The notes below the pieces were generated by a model. The model was not told the DNA's origin. It saw only the letters and a program-made list of their open reading frames with translations, and searched no databases. The translations under genes and the position numbers were made by a program. A stretch of 36,385 nt of DNA from Sphingobacteriales bacterium (GTDB lineage: Bacteria; Bacteroidota; Bacteroidia; Chitinophagales; Chitinophagaceae). The stretch's first letter is position 1. Every line of letters begins with the position of its first letter. The stretch lies in assembly GCA_900299255.1 (NCBI GenBank), contig OMJB01000084.1, positions 1 through 36,385 of the forward strand, given 5' to 3'. This document shows positions 22,989-31,836 of the stretch, piece by piece.

Positions 22989-24794
22989 CTATCTGATCAG
23001 CGAAAAATCCCCTTTCAATATGTGTTTTTTTCCTTCAAAAGAGTATGAAACCATGTAGTAATAAGTGCCCAGGTCCTGTTTAACGCCGTTATATACACCG
23101 TCCCAGCCAGCATAAATATCTTCTGTGTAAAATACTCTTTCACCCCAACGGTTGTAAATATTCAACGAAAAATCGTGATAGTACTTCAAAGTGCCTACCA
23201 CACCTATCAAATCATTCTTTCCATCTCCGTTAGGAGTAAAAGCTGATGGAAAAGCAATATCGCATAAATGATAATCAACAATAATTGAATCGCTCACAAT
23301 TCCACAATTTTCGATAATCTTAACCCAATATATACCCGGATACTCCACTTTTAAAATATTACCGGTAGTGTTATTACTCCATAATGCGCTATTATCCGAT
23401 ACTGTCAGAATCAAGGCCTCGCCAAGGCATAAACTTGTGTCTGGCCCCAGGCCTATTTTTCTAAATGCATTGCTGTCAACCGTCACATTGATAAAATCTG
23501 AAGAAGTACAGCCATTTAAAATGACTGTCAGCGAATATACACCAGTTGTACTAACCAGTATTTCAGATGCAGTACTTCCGGTACTCCACAGATATGCCGT
23601 TCCGGGAGGCTCAGGCGCCGAAAGCGTTACGTAATTTCCGGGGCAAATCACAGTATCATTCCCCAAAGAGGCATTCGGAACTGGTTTTACAGACAAATTT
23701 ACGGTATCGCTACCTGTACAGCCATTAACCGAAACCGAAAGCCAATATTTACCTGAACTTCCAACTGTAATTTCAGGTGATGTGCTGGTGGTACTCCAAA
23801 GGTAAACTGGTGTTGTATAAGTTTTAAGTGATTTAAATACCACTGGAATTCCCATGCATACATTTTGATCAGGGCCTAAATCAACAACCGGTATAGGTGT
23901 AACGGCTACATTTACTGTGTCTGACCCGCTGCATCCTGCACTGTCAACCTTTACCCAGTAAGCTCCGGTTGACGTGACAGTGATAGAAGAACTTGTAGAG
24001 CCGGTGCTCCATAGAAAATGCCTGCTAGAAGGTCCGGCTGGACTCAAAACAGCGCTTTCACCAGCGCAAAAATTAATATCACTTCCTAGAGAAACATGTG
24101 GCTTTGGTTTGAGGTTCACATTTATAGTGTCTCCACCAGAGCAACCCGCAACTGTTACTTGCAACCAGAATGTACCGCTAGTTGACGGGTTGATTGATCG
24201 AGTGTTGTTACCCGTACTCCATAGGTATAGTGGTGCTACGTAAGTATCAAACGAACTGATAGTCGTTGGCACTCCGTCACAGATATCAATGTCAGGCCCA
24301 AGATGAACCGGCGGTTTCGGGCTAACAACAATATGTATGGTATCTGTTGACGAACAGGCGCCTGAAGTGGCTTTTAACCAATAAGTTTCAGTTGAATTTA
24401 CAACAATTGAGGGGCTTGATGCCCCCGTACTCCAGTTTAAAACTGAACCCAAAGGCACTACAGGGTTCAGAATAATGCTGTTGCCTGCACAAATGGATGT
24501 ATCATTTCCTAGCTGAAGATTCAGTGATCTAGTAACTACAATTGTATCTACCTGAAATGTGCATGGGCTTGTAAGTGTTTTCACCCAATAGGTACCGGTT
24601 GCACTTGCAGTAATAGCTGCAGTTGTTGCGCCTGTACTCCAAAGGTAGGTACCAGTAGTATCGGATGATAAAGTGAACGTAGAACCTGAACATATCACGG
24701 TATCTCGCCTGCTGTAGGCACCCCTCCCGGTTGTTACAAAAACATCTTTGCAGTACACAGATGGGCCTGTGCAGTAAGCCATATCGCAAAACAA
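22989..24794 (-). CDS. cell-surface protein, C-terminal fragment: Ig/PKD-like repeats and type IX (type B) sorting domain
   Basis: This 601-codon frame is the downstream part of a larger gene (see the fragment at 24797-25789). It contains seven Ig/PKD-like repeats of about 70-80 residues, each with LG.D..C.G, a central LWSTG and a terminal YW...GC..SD pattern. Then follows the gliding-motility-associated sorting domain: DIAFPSAFTPNGDGKNDLIG near residue 510, IYNRWGERVFYTED, GWDGVYNG and GTYYYMVSYSFEGKKHILKG. That domain directs export by the type IX system and attachment to the cell surface. The ATG at 24794 is internal; the same frame continues upstream to at least 24839 (YTYTTPGLHHVSLFC), matching the other fragment across a one-base loss in TTGGG (24838-24842). 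Confidence 0.85.
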   Translation of the reverse strand: MFCDMAYCTGPSVYCKDVFVTTGRGAYSRRDTVICSGSTFTLSSDTTGTYLWSTGATTAAITASATGTYWVKTLTSPCTFQVDTIVVTRSLNLQLGNDTSICAGNSIILNPVVPLGSVLNWSTGASSPSIVVNSTETYWLKATSGACSSTDTIHIVVSPKPPVHLGPDIDICDGVPTTISSFDTYVAPLYLWSTGNNTRSINPSTSGTFWLQVTVAGCSGGDTINVNLKPKPHVSLGSDINFCAGESAVLSPAGPSSRHFLWSTGSTSSSITVTSTGAYWVKVDSAGCSGSDTVNVAVTPIPVVDLGPDQNVCMGIPVVFKSLKTYTTPVYLWSTTSTSPEITVGSSGKYWLSVSVNGCTGSDTVNLSVKPVPNASLGNDTVICPGNYVTLSAPEPPGTAYLWSTGSTASEILVSTTGVYSLTVILNGCTSSDFINVTVDSNAFRKIGLGPDTSLCLGEALILTVSDNSALWSNNTTGNILKVEYPGIYWVKIIENCGIVSDSIIVDYHLCDIAFPSAFTPNGDGKNDLIGVVGTLKYYHDFSLNIYNRWGERVFYTEDIYAGWDGVYNGVKQDLGTYYYMVSYSFEGKKHILKGDFSLIR

Positions 24795-24796
24795 GC

Positions 24797-25789
24797 TTAC
24801 ATGATGAAGGCCCGGTGTGGTGTACGTATAGGATTGATTGGGTTGTAATAATTGATGTAGGTAGGAGGCGTGAAATGAAGAGGATTATACATCCAGATTT
24901 TGTTGAGAGTCGCATCCGGGCAAATCAGCGCAAAAGAGTCAGCATAACTGCAGGGCGAGGTTCCACCAAAATGAGCGATGCCGGTAGGCCCAAGGTATGT
25001 TGGCGTTGGAACGTTTGTAATGCTGCCTCCAAAATTAAGCTTAATAAGATCGCCAGCTTCATTGCCCACGTATGCTATAAGATTATTCTGACAATCACTA
25101 AATAAATTGATTGGCCTAGGTATCCTGAACAAGCCGCCGGGGTTGCCAAGCGAAACACCTACTGGTGAATTGTTTAATAAATTACGCCCGAATTCGTAGC
25201 GAGTAAGATTGCCACTTATCAGGCTTGGAATAAGCATATACCAGTTACCACTCTGCTGATAAATTGCGAAACTGCAAGGGGTGCTCAATCCGCCAACATT
25301 AGGTATATTCGTCACAGTCGGCATGTTTGTGGGCGATGAACCAAAATCAAAACGCACCATATTCGTATTGCGGTTACCGAGAAAAGCGATCCAGTTACCG
25401 CCATACCGCATTAATTTAACTTCATGCCCCCACTGCACCGCAGACATGGTTCGAACAATACTAACCGGAGTGTTTGAAAGTGATGAACCAAAGCTAAGAA
25501 TAAGCAATTGGCCGTAATTAGCAGCAATTCCATACCACTGGTTTGTTGCACTGTCCTTTACAATATCAAGAGCTGGCAAACTTCCCGCTGTAAGGCCGAA
25601 AGCACCCATATTTGTAACGACTGGCGTATTTCGGATACTGCTGCCAAAACTAAACCTGATAATATCCTGAGTAACATAATTGGGAACAAAGAAGTAAAAA
25701 TTACCGCCGTCATTTGCCATGCAACCAGTACCGCAAACATTTAGTGGCGACCCACTGTAAAGTGTAGACAAGGGTGTTACTGCCTGCAT
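24797..25789 (-). CDS. cell-surface protein, N-terminal fragment (same gene, frameshifted)
   Basis: This 330-codon frame carries five or more repeats with a core like RFSFGSSIRNTP (FSFGSS, LSFGSS, FDFGSS, YEFGRN, LNFGGS), spaced about 50-60 residues. That spacing is consistent with beta-propeller-like blades displaying a ligand-binding surface. The ATG at 25789 is internal. The frame continues upstream (APDTVCLGTPINFTTPRYGV) to a T8 run (25925-25918), beyond which an ATG at 25956 encodes the signal peptide MRSILKLIVALFF in another frame. One extra T restores MRSILKLIVALFFCFAKSDL and FAQ. One extra A at 24838-24842 joins the end of this fragment to the C-terminal part. The restored protein would be about 989 residues. 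Either the gene is decaying or switching phase, or the assembly has two indel errors. Confidence 0.7.
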   Translation of the reverse strand: MQAVTPLSTLYSGSPLNVCGTGCMANDGGNFYFFVPNYVTQDIIRFSFGSSIRNTPVVTNMGAFGLTAGSLPALDIVKDSATNQWYGIAANYGQLLILSFGSSLSNTPVSIVRTMSAVQWGHEVKLMRYGGNWIAFLGNRNTNMVRFDFGSSPTNMPTVTNIPNVGGLSTPCSFAIYQQSGNWYMLIPSLISGNLTRYEFGRNLLNNSPVGVSLGNPGGLFRIPRPINLFSDCQNNLIAYVGNEAGDLIKLNFGGSITNVPTPTYLGPTGIAHFGGTSPCSYADSFALICPDATLNKIWMYNPLHFTPPTYINYYNPINPIRTPHRAFIM

Positions 25790-25960
25790 TACATTTATAC
25801 TGTCGAAATCCCAGGAATAGGTTACACCATACCTGGGTGTTGTAAAGTTAATAGGTGTTCCTAAACATACTGTGTCAGGCGCAATAATCTGTGCAAATAA
25901 ATCGCTTTTGGCAAAACAAAAAAAAGCGCAACAATTAATTTAAGAATACTTCTCATGAAA

Positions 25961-25991
25961 CAAAAGTAGATTAATATTGCCGGGATTCAAA
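25961..25991 (-). promoter_or_regulatory. consensus Bacteroidota promoter of the surface protein gene
   Basis: On the minus strand TTTG (25991-25988), a 19-base gap and TACTTTTG (25968-25961) match both halves of the Bacteroidota sigma-factor consensus. The ATG at 25956 lies only four bases past the -7 box, so the transcript should be leaderless or nearly so. The rest of the gap to the next gene (to 26253) contains a TATATTCG box (26230-26237) for the rightward glycosyltransferase and otherwise nothing I recognise. Confidence 0.65.
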
Positions 25992-26253
25992 CAATGGATA
26001 TAAATCTTTTGTTTAATTCTTATTATTTAGATCAACCAGAAAAGAACTATTACTGTTTTCAACTGTGTATTAGTGATAATTGAATTTTCTAAACAGGCTA
26101 ATTGAATATTAATAGATTGAAATTCTTCTACTGGTTTTATATAAACAGCGCCTGATATTAGGCCGGAGTTATACTTGCCGCAAATATTAACTAGTTAGCA
26201 TAGCGCTAAACTATTTTCGGGAAGGATGGTATATTCGCAGAAATATTCTAACA

Positions 26254-28353
26254 ATGAACTTGAATCTTTCTGATGATATACTGAAGAAAATTTTCTGGAT
26301 GCTGCTGGGTGCCATTTTTATTTTAATGGTGCTGTATACCCCCCAGTACGGCATCACGGGTGACGATGTATCACAACACAATTATGGTAAAGCTGTTTGG
26401 GCATACCTTAGTACTTTTGGCGCTGATAAAACCGTAGTTACAGGTAAATTGCTGGAAAATACCCAGACCCTGTATGGAGGCTTTTTTGACGGAGCTGCCA
26501 GTATGATGATCAGTGTCCTGCACCCTAAAGATGAATTTTTATTCAGGCATTACTGGGTAATGGTTTTCGGTTTTCTTGCGTTTCTCGCGACAGGGCTTTT
26601 TGCAAGAGAATTAGGTGGATGGCGTGCTGGGATAATTTCTGTAATCCTTCTGTTTTTTATACCTAGGTTCTTCGGTGAATCTTTCAACAATCCTAAAGAC
26701 ATTCCGTTTGCCGCAGGCTATATACTTGCAGTCTACGCTATGTACCGCTGGCTCAAGAATATTGAAAATCTAAACTGGAAACACACCTTATTCATGGGCT
26801 TTGCCATTGCATTGTGCCTGAGCATCAGGATTGGTGGCTTGCTGCTGGTAGCATACCTGGGTTTATTTTACGCAGTTGTGGTATGGCAAAAGAAGATGTT
26901 TAAAGACGGTAAGCTATCCACCAGTATCAAACACCTGGTAGTTGCCGGGCTTTGCGGTTATTTTGGTGCAATTTTATGGTGGCCATATGCACTTGAAGCA
27001 CCGCTTTCCCACCCCCTTGAGGCACTTAAGATCATGTCGAGCTACCCTATCAACATCAAAATGATATTTGAAGGACATCGAATTGACACCAGCCAGTTGC
27101 CAGGGTACTATCTGCCCAAATGGCTTTCAATTGGCCATCCACTGTACCTTTTACTTGGCTTTATTGCGGGAACATTACTCATTATAAATATAAGCAAAAA
27201 ATTCAACAACAAATACCTATGGATGATAGCATTTACAGCCCTATTTCCCCTGATTTACATCGTTTACAATAAGTCTACGCTATATGACGGCCTAAGGCAT
27301 ACATTATTTACAGTACCACCCATGATTATCATCTGCACCATGTTTTTCATTTATGTATTTGATGTAATCAGGAACAATGCTGTGCGCTATGCGTTTGCAA
27401 GCCTGGTAATATTTTTGGTTGCGCTTCCCGCACGGTTTATGTTTGCCAACCACCCGAATGAATATGTTTATTTCAATGAAATTGAAGGAGGGATCAAAAA
27501 TGCTTATGGCATTTATGAAACTGACTACTACATGAACTCTATAATGCAGGGCTACAAATGGCTGGTAGCTAACGAACTTAGCAAATCGAAAGAATCAGCT
27601 ATTGTGGCATCTAACTGCGCTGAGCCGCTGGTAGAATATGCAAAAGTATCACCAGTCCCTTTTCGCCCCATGTACAGCCGTTTTTACCAGAAAAACCAGA
27701 AAGAATGGAATTATGCTATCTATTATGGGCGTTTCCTCGACAGAGAACAACTCCAGCATGGCTATTTCCCATCGTCTATGGCAATCCATGTAGTAAAAGC
27801 CGATGGTGTGCCGCTTTGTACTGTATTGAAAAACGACCCAGAAAGAAATGGTTTCAAAGGCTACACAGCCATGCAGCAAAACGATTTGCCAAAAGCACTG
27901 GAGTATTTCAACAAAGCTGTAACCAAATATCCTGATGACCTGGAAATCTGGAATTACATGGCTTTGATTTACCGTAATATGGGTAGGATGCCTGAGGCAC
28001 AACAGGCAATTGATAAAGCCATGGCTATTTCATCTGTAGATATCCAGACAGCAAATATCGCAGGAGAGATTGCAATGCAGGGTGGTGATTTCAACAAGGC
28101 TTCTAAAATATATGGTGACCTGATTGAAGAAAACGCTGAGATGGCTGAAGCCTATCTTGGTTTAGGCAAGGCTCAGGCAGGTTTGGGAAATTTTGCTATG
28201 GCAATAGATAATGTGAAACATGCGATAGAGATGGAGCCTCAGCTCACACCGCAGGGCTACATGGCACTCGCATATATTTATAACAAGAAAGGAGACCAGG
28301 CTACCGCGCAGAAATACTACAATGCAGCAAAAAGTGGAGGCGGTGGCCAGTAA
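26254..28353 (+). CDS. GT-C-type membrane glycosyltransferase fused to TPR repeats
   Basis: This 699-residue protein is a fusion. Residues 1 to about 410 form a polytopic membrane region of about ten helices, with the GT-C/GT39-style acidic pair G36-D37-D38 just after the first helix and FNNPKDIPFAAGY in a later loop; these enzymes use lipid-linked sugars at the outer face of the membrane. A periplasmic domain of about 110 residues (YVYFNEIEGGIKNAYGIYET) follows. From about 530 to 690 are roughly four TPR repeats (ALEYFNKAVTKYPDDLEIWN, MAEAYLGLGKAQAGLGNFAM), probably docking a partner protein. The acceptor is unknown. A TATATTCG box (26230-26237) precedes the start by about 16 bases. The convergent acyltransferase gene ends 14 bases downstream. 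Confidence 0.85.
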   Translation: MNLNLSDDILKKIFWMLLGAIFILMVLYTPQYGITGDDVSQHNYGKAVWAYLSTFGADKTVVTGKLLENTQTLYGGFFDGAASMMISVLHPKDEFLFRHYWVMVFGFLAFLATGLFARELGGWRAGIISVILLFFIPRFFGESFNNPKDIPFAAGYILAVYAMYRWLKNIENLNWKHTLFMGFAIALCLSIRIGGLLLVAYLGLFYAVVVWQKKMFKDGKLSTSIKHLVVAGLCGYFGAILWWPYALEAPLSHPLEALKIMSSYPINIKMIFEGHRIDTSQLPGYYLPKWLSIGHPLYLLLGFIAGTLLIINISKKFNNKYLWMIAFTALFPLIYIVYNKSTLYDGLRHTLFTVPPMIIICTMFFIYVFDVIRNNAVRYAFASLVIFLVALPARFMFANHPNEYVYFNEIEGGIKNAYGIYETDYYMNSIMQGYKWLVANELSKSKESAIVASNCAEPLVEYAKVSPVPFRPMYSRFYQKNQKEWNYAIYYGRFLDREQLQHGYFPSSMAIHVVKADGVPLCTVLKNDPERNGFKGYTAMQQNDLPKALEYFNKAVTKYPDDLEIWNYMALIYRNMGRMPEAQQAIDKAMAISSVDIQTANIAGEIAMQGGDFNKASKIYGDLIEENAEMAEAYLGLGKAQAGLGNFAMAIDNVKHAIEMEPQLTPQGYMALAYIYNKKGDQATAQKYYNAAKSGGGGQ

Positions 28354-28367
28354 TGGGCCTCTGCTGA

Positions 28368-29498
28368 TTACATGTTTCTGGGCGTAAACCGGTCCCGCAA
28401 GGCCATAACCGGGTACTCAAAAAACCGGTAAACAACACTTGCCAGGCCAAAGACAACTACCCAATACAACAAATAATACAGCACAGCACTTTTGAATGAG
28501 GCCGGGTGCAGGGTCATAAAAAAAGGGCGGTAAACAATAGAAAAATGAAGCAGATATACGGAATAGGATATCTTGCTGATATGCTGCACTACTGCGGCGG
28601 TCAAATGATTACCCGAAGTTTTGATACTGTTGAAATAAGGAAGCAAAAAAGAAAAAGACAGCGGGACAAGAAAATATAGAAATGCATTGTTGAGAAAACG
28701 AATTACGGGATCAGCCTGAACTATGAAAACAAGGCGGTAATGCATGCACAAATAGAACAGTACACTAAACAGTAATACGCCTGTAAAAAGCAATTTCAAC
28801 CTGATTTTTTCCACAACCATGGGCCTGAAGTAGTTAAGCCAGGCAAACAACACTCCATACATAACAGCATCAAGCCGAAAAAACACAACTTTACGGATTC
28901 CTTCATCCGGGTCTCGCCCATTCAACGGATTGAACGCATTGAAGAACCTGATCAGCAGGAAAACCAATAAATATCCCAGAAAAACCTTGAACAAGAAATG
29001 TGGCTTGTTCACAGGCCTGAAAACTTTTGCACATAGATACATCACAACAGGCAATGTGAGATAAAACCACTCCTCAACTGCCAGGCTCCAGCCCTCAGGA
29101 AATGAATTGAGAATATTAGGGTGCCGCAGATTCTGCATGAAAACATACCCTTTCAGGTAGGGAAGCTGAAATGGGTCGAACTTCATATATTGAAACACTA
29201 CAAAACTGGTAGTGAGTACCAGCCAGTAGTTGGGTATAGTTCTGAACCACCTTCTGATCCAGAAATTCCGAACGTCTGAAAACGTGAATTCATTTGCCTG
29301 AACAAATGTTCTGATTAGAATACCGCCTATCAGGAATCCGCTTAAAACAAAAAAAAGTTCTACCCCAAAAACACCAAAATTGAGTATATGTTCAGATAAC
29401 TCTGGTGAAACCTTACCCAGTATCGGCAGATGGCCAACTGCCTCAAAAAGCCCGAACGAATGGCCAAAAACAACCGCCAGTATGGAGGCAGCCCGCAC
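28368..29498 (-). CDS. OafA/YrhL-type membrane acyltransferase (acyltransferase 3)
   Basis: This polytopic protein of the acyltransferase-3 family transfers acetyl or other acyl groups to surface sugars. The family-defining opening RAASILAVVFGHSF has the conserved His of the catalytic segment, and about ten hydrophobic helices follow, with FFVLSGFLIGGIL and RWFRTIPNYW as in the OafA family. The first usable start is the GTG at 29498, giving 376 residues. The protein-like frame continues upstream (KNDRVIGLDI before VRAAS), and the natural start position reads ATC (29531-29529) where an ATG would give MKNDRVIGLDIVRAA, the expected family N-terminus. The true start is therefore uncertain. It faces the GT-C/TPR gene convergently, and both probably belong to one glycan locus. 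Confidence 0.85.
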   Translation of the reverse strand: MRAASILAVVFGHSFGLFEAVGHLPILGKVSPELSEHILNFGVFGVELFFVLSGFLIGGILIRTFVQANEFTFSDVRNFWIRRWFRTIPNYWLVLTTSFVVFQYMKFDPFQLPYLKGYVFMQNLRHPNILNSFPEGWSLAVEEWFYLTLPVVMYLCAKVFRPVNKPHFLFKVFLGYLLVFLLIRFFNAFNPLNGRDPDEGIRKVVFFRLDAVMYGVLFAWLNYFRPMVVEKIRLKLLFTGVLLFSVLFYLCMHYRLVFIVQADPVIRFLNNAFLYFLVPLSFSFLLPYFNSIKTSGNHLTAAVVQHISKISYSVYLLHFSIVYRPFFMTLHPASFKSAVLYYLLYWVVVFGLASVVYRFFEYPVMALRDRFTPRNM

Positions 29499-29593
29499 AA
29501 TATCCAGCCCTATTACCCGATCGTTTTTGATAGTTACAGTTTGGGTAAAAATAAAATTAATTGGTTAATAATGGGCAATAGTTTGGTAGATTC

Positions 29594-30874
29594 CTAACTA
29601 AAGAATTGAAAATACAATAGTGCAATTGCAGATACAGACATCAATACGAGTGCAATGCCACCTAAAATATTTGTCTTCATGTTATTGCTGTGCTTTCCCA
29701 TTATTTTCCGGTTATTGCAAATATGCAAAATGATTGCGATTATAACCGGTGCTGTGATACCATACAAAATAGCTGAATACAATAGCGTATTTACTGGGCT
29801 GATTCCAATATAATTCAAAGAAAGCCCGACAATCAATGAAATCGCTATGATGATGTAAAATCCTTTTGCTTCAAAAAACTTTTTATCGAGGCCCATTTCC
29901 AGGTCAAAAGCCTCTGAGAAAATATAGGACAACGACCCCGTTAGCACCGGAATTGCCAGAAAGCCTGTACCAATAACAACAATCGCAAATAAATAATAGG
30001 CAAAATCACCAGCCAGTGGCCTGAGCGCTTCGGCGGCCTGCTGTACTGTCTCAATATTGTGTATGCCACTGGCACCCAGCACAGAACCCGCGGTCAGCAT
30101 GATAAAGAACATTACAATGATAGAATACCCCATACCGAAATTAATATCCGTTTTCATATTACTGAATGCACGGTTACTTACAACGATTCTTTCATTATGT
30201 TTCTTCTGTTGGTCTTTTATCTCCTCTACTTCCATGTCTGTTTGCCAGAAAAACAGGTACGGAGAAATAGTTGTGCCTAGAATACCAACAAGCACACCCA
30301 GAAACTGTTTGTTTAACTCTACATGCGGTACGATTGCCGATTTGATAACGCTCAGCACATCGTTGTGTACAAAAAACGGAACAATCAGGTATACCATCAG
30401 TACCAGCGCCAGATATTTTAGTATACTCGCAATTTTGCGGTAGGGAAAAACAACAATACAAAACAACAATATCAGCGTAAACAATACACTGAAATAAGAT
30501 GCATCTATTTTGGGAAATATCAGATTGGCTACGGCACCCATACCTGCTATATCGGCACCAATATTCATTACTATGGCTGGAAATCCAAACAACACCATCA
30601 GGTACAACACCCATTTGGGATAGTGCGTTTTCAGGATGCTTGTAAGCCCGTGTGCAGTTGCCAGCCCTATTCTGGCACACATCTCCTGTATTGAAGCCAT
30701 CAGCGGAAAAGTAATCCAGGCAGTCCAGAGAGTTGAATACCCAAACTGAGCTCCTGCCTGGGTATATGTTGTAATACCAGATGGGTCATCGTCACTTGCC
30801 CCGGTAATGAGGCCCGGGCCAAGCATCTTTATGAAACGCTTTATTTTACTTTCCTTGTACTTTTTTGCCGGCAT
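29594..30874 (-). CDS. NRAMP-like divalent metal transporter with altered metal site
   Basis: This 426-residue polytopic transporter is of the NRAMP family, with about eleven helices. TM1 contains ITGASDDDPSGITTYTQAGA: Asp30 matches the metal-binding Asp of the canonical DPGN, but the Asn position is Gly33. TM6, which in Mn/Fe transporters reads about A-x-V-M-P-H-N, is here GTTISPYLFFW (200-210), so the metal-binding Met appears to be absent. Such substitutions are known in NRAMP-related proteins including Mg2+-transporting NRMTs. The substrate is therefore uncertain (Mn, Fe, Mg or other). A charged loop (EVEEIKDQQKKHNERIV) follows TM6. It lies downstream of the PhzF-like gene; a weak 5-bp hairpin (30913-30917 with 30931-30935) lies between them. 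Confidence 0.9.
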   Translation of the reverse strand: MPAKKYKESKIKRFIKMLGPGLITGASDDDPSGITTYTQAGAQFGYSTLWTAWITFPLMASIQEMCARIGLATAHGLTSILKTHYPKWVLYLMVLFGFPAIVMNIGADIAGMGAVANLIFPKIDASYFSVLFTLILLFCIVVFPYRKIASILKYLALVLMVYLIVPFFVHNDVLSVIKSAIVPHVELNKQFLGVLVGILGTTISPYLFFWQTDMEVEEIKDQQKKHNERIVVSNRAFSNMKTDINFGMGYSIIVMFFIMLTAGSVLGASGIHNIETVQQAAEALRPLAGDFAYYLFAIVVIGTGFLAIPVLTGSLSYIFSEAFDLEMGLDKKFFEAKGFYIIIAISLIVGLSLNYIGISPVNTLLYSAILYGITAPVIIAIILHICNNRKIMGKHSNNMKTNILGGIALVLMSVSAIALLYFQFFS

Positions 30875-30943
30875 GAAGTAAAACTACATTGATTCCTCTG
30901 ACTCCTATAAACTGCCCTGATCTTTTTTTCGGGCAAACTTTCA

Positions 30944-31729
30944 TCAGACAGTTATTTCACCTGTAAGGTACGTGATAGCGTTTCCGCTTATCTCTACTCT
31001 GTCACCTACCAGGGTGCAATCTAAATAGCCTTTTCGTGCTGAAACCTGTATGGCTAACAAGGTGGATTTGCCGAGTATTTTTGCCCAGTAAGGTGTCAGT
31101 GTGGTATGTGCCGACCCTGTTACCGGATCTTCGTCTATGCCAGACTGAGGCGCGAAAAAACGAGATACAAAATCTATAGCATCTCCTTTAGCCGTCGCTA
31201 TCACTCCCCTGCCCCCAAGATCTGCCAGCTTTTTGAAATCAGGAGTCAACTGCTCCACTTCTATTTGTGAGGCCAGCACGGCCATAAGATCAGTTTTCCC
31301 ATTGAAGGTTACAAGTGGAATCAATCCCAAACCATCGATCAATAATTGCGGCGCTTCGATTCTCTCATACACGTCAGCCGGAAAATCAAGTTTCAGGTGT
31401 TTACCTTCTTTTGTCACCTTAAGTATACCGCTACGATGCGATATAAATATTATCTCATCGGAAATATAATTCAGAAGATTGAACAACACATGCGCTGCTG
31501 CCAGCGTAGCATGCCCGCAAAGGTCTACCTCAACTGCCGGTGTAAACCATCTGATTTCGAAACAACCGTTCTTATTTACAAAAAACGCCGTCTCAGCAAG
31601 ATTATTTTCGGCCGCAATCTGCTGCATCAGACTTTCATCTATCCATTCGTCAAGAGGTATCACCGCTGCCGGATTACCTCCAAACAACTTATCAGTAAAT
31701 GCATCAATCTGAAATATTCTGAGTTTCAT
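30944..31729 (-). CDS. PhzF-family isomerase
   Basis: This 261-residue protein has the diaminopimelate-epimerase-like fold of the PhzF family. Signatures are the opening RIFQIDAFTDKLFGGNPAAV, the catalytic Glu46 in AENNLAETAFFV, the RWFTPAVEVDLCGHATLAAA region and GIDEDPVTGSAHTTLTPYWA near the C-terminus. PhzF itself isomerises an intermediate in phenazine synthesis; most family members in bacteria without phenazine genes have unknown substrates. No other phenazine genes are present, so the phenazine role is unlikely here. The protein is complete and full length. Confidence 0.92.
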   Translation of the reverse strand: MKLRIFQIDAFTDKLFGGNPAAVIPLDEWIDESLMQQIAAENNLAETAFFVNKNGCFEIRWFTPAVEVDLCGHATLAAAHVLFNLLNYISDEIIFISHRSGILKVTKEGKHLKLDFPADVYERIEAPQLLIDGLGLIPLVTFNGKTDLMAVLASQIEVEQLTPDFKKLADLGGRGVIATAKGDAIDFVSRFFAPQSGIDEDPVTGSAHTTLTPYWAKILGKSTLLAIQVSARKGYLDCTLVGDRVEISGNAITYLTGEITV

Positions 31730-31836
31730 GCAGTAATTTCAATTTCAAAAAATAACGTGATAATAACTGTAGAACACTTCTTAAACAACCAGGCTAACTT
31801 GTGCGTACTATTTCACCATTAAGTAAATACCTGCAT

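Noticed and set aside
22989-24794. Regularly spaced repeats as a possible CRISPR array
   Set aside because: The repeats are 210-240 bp, diverged, and code for Ig/PKD-like domains.
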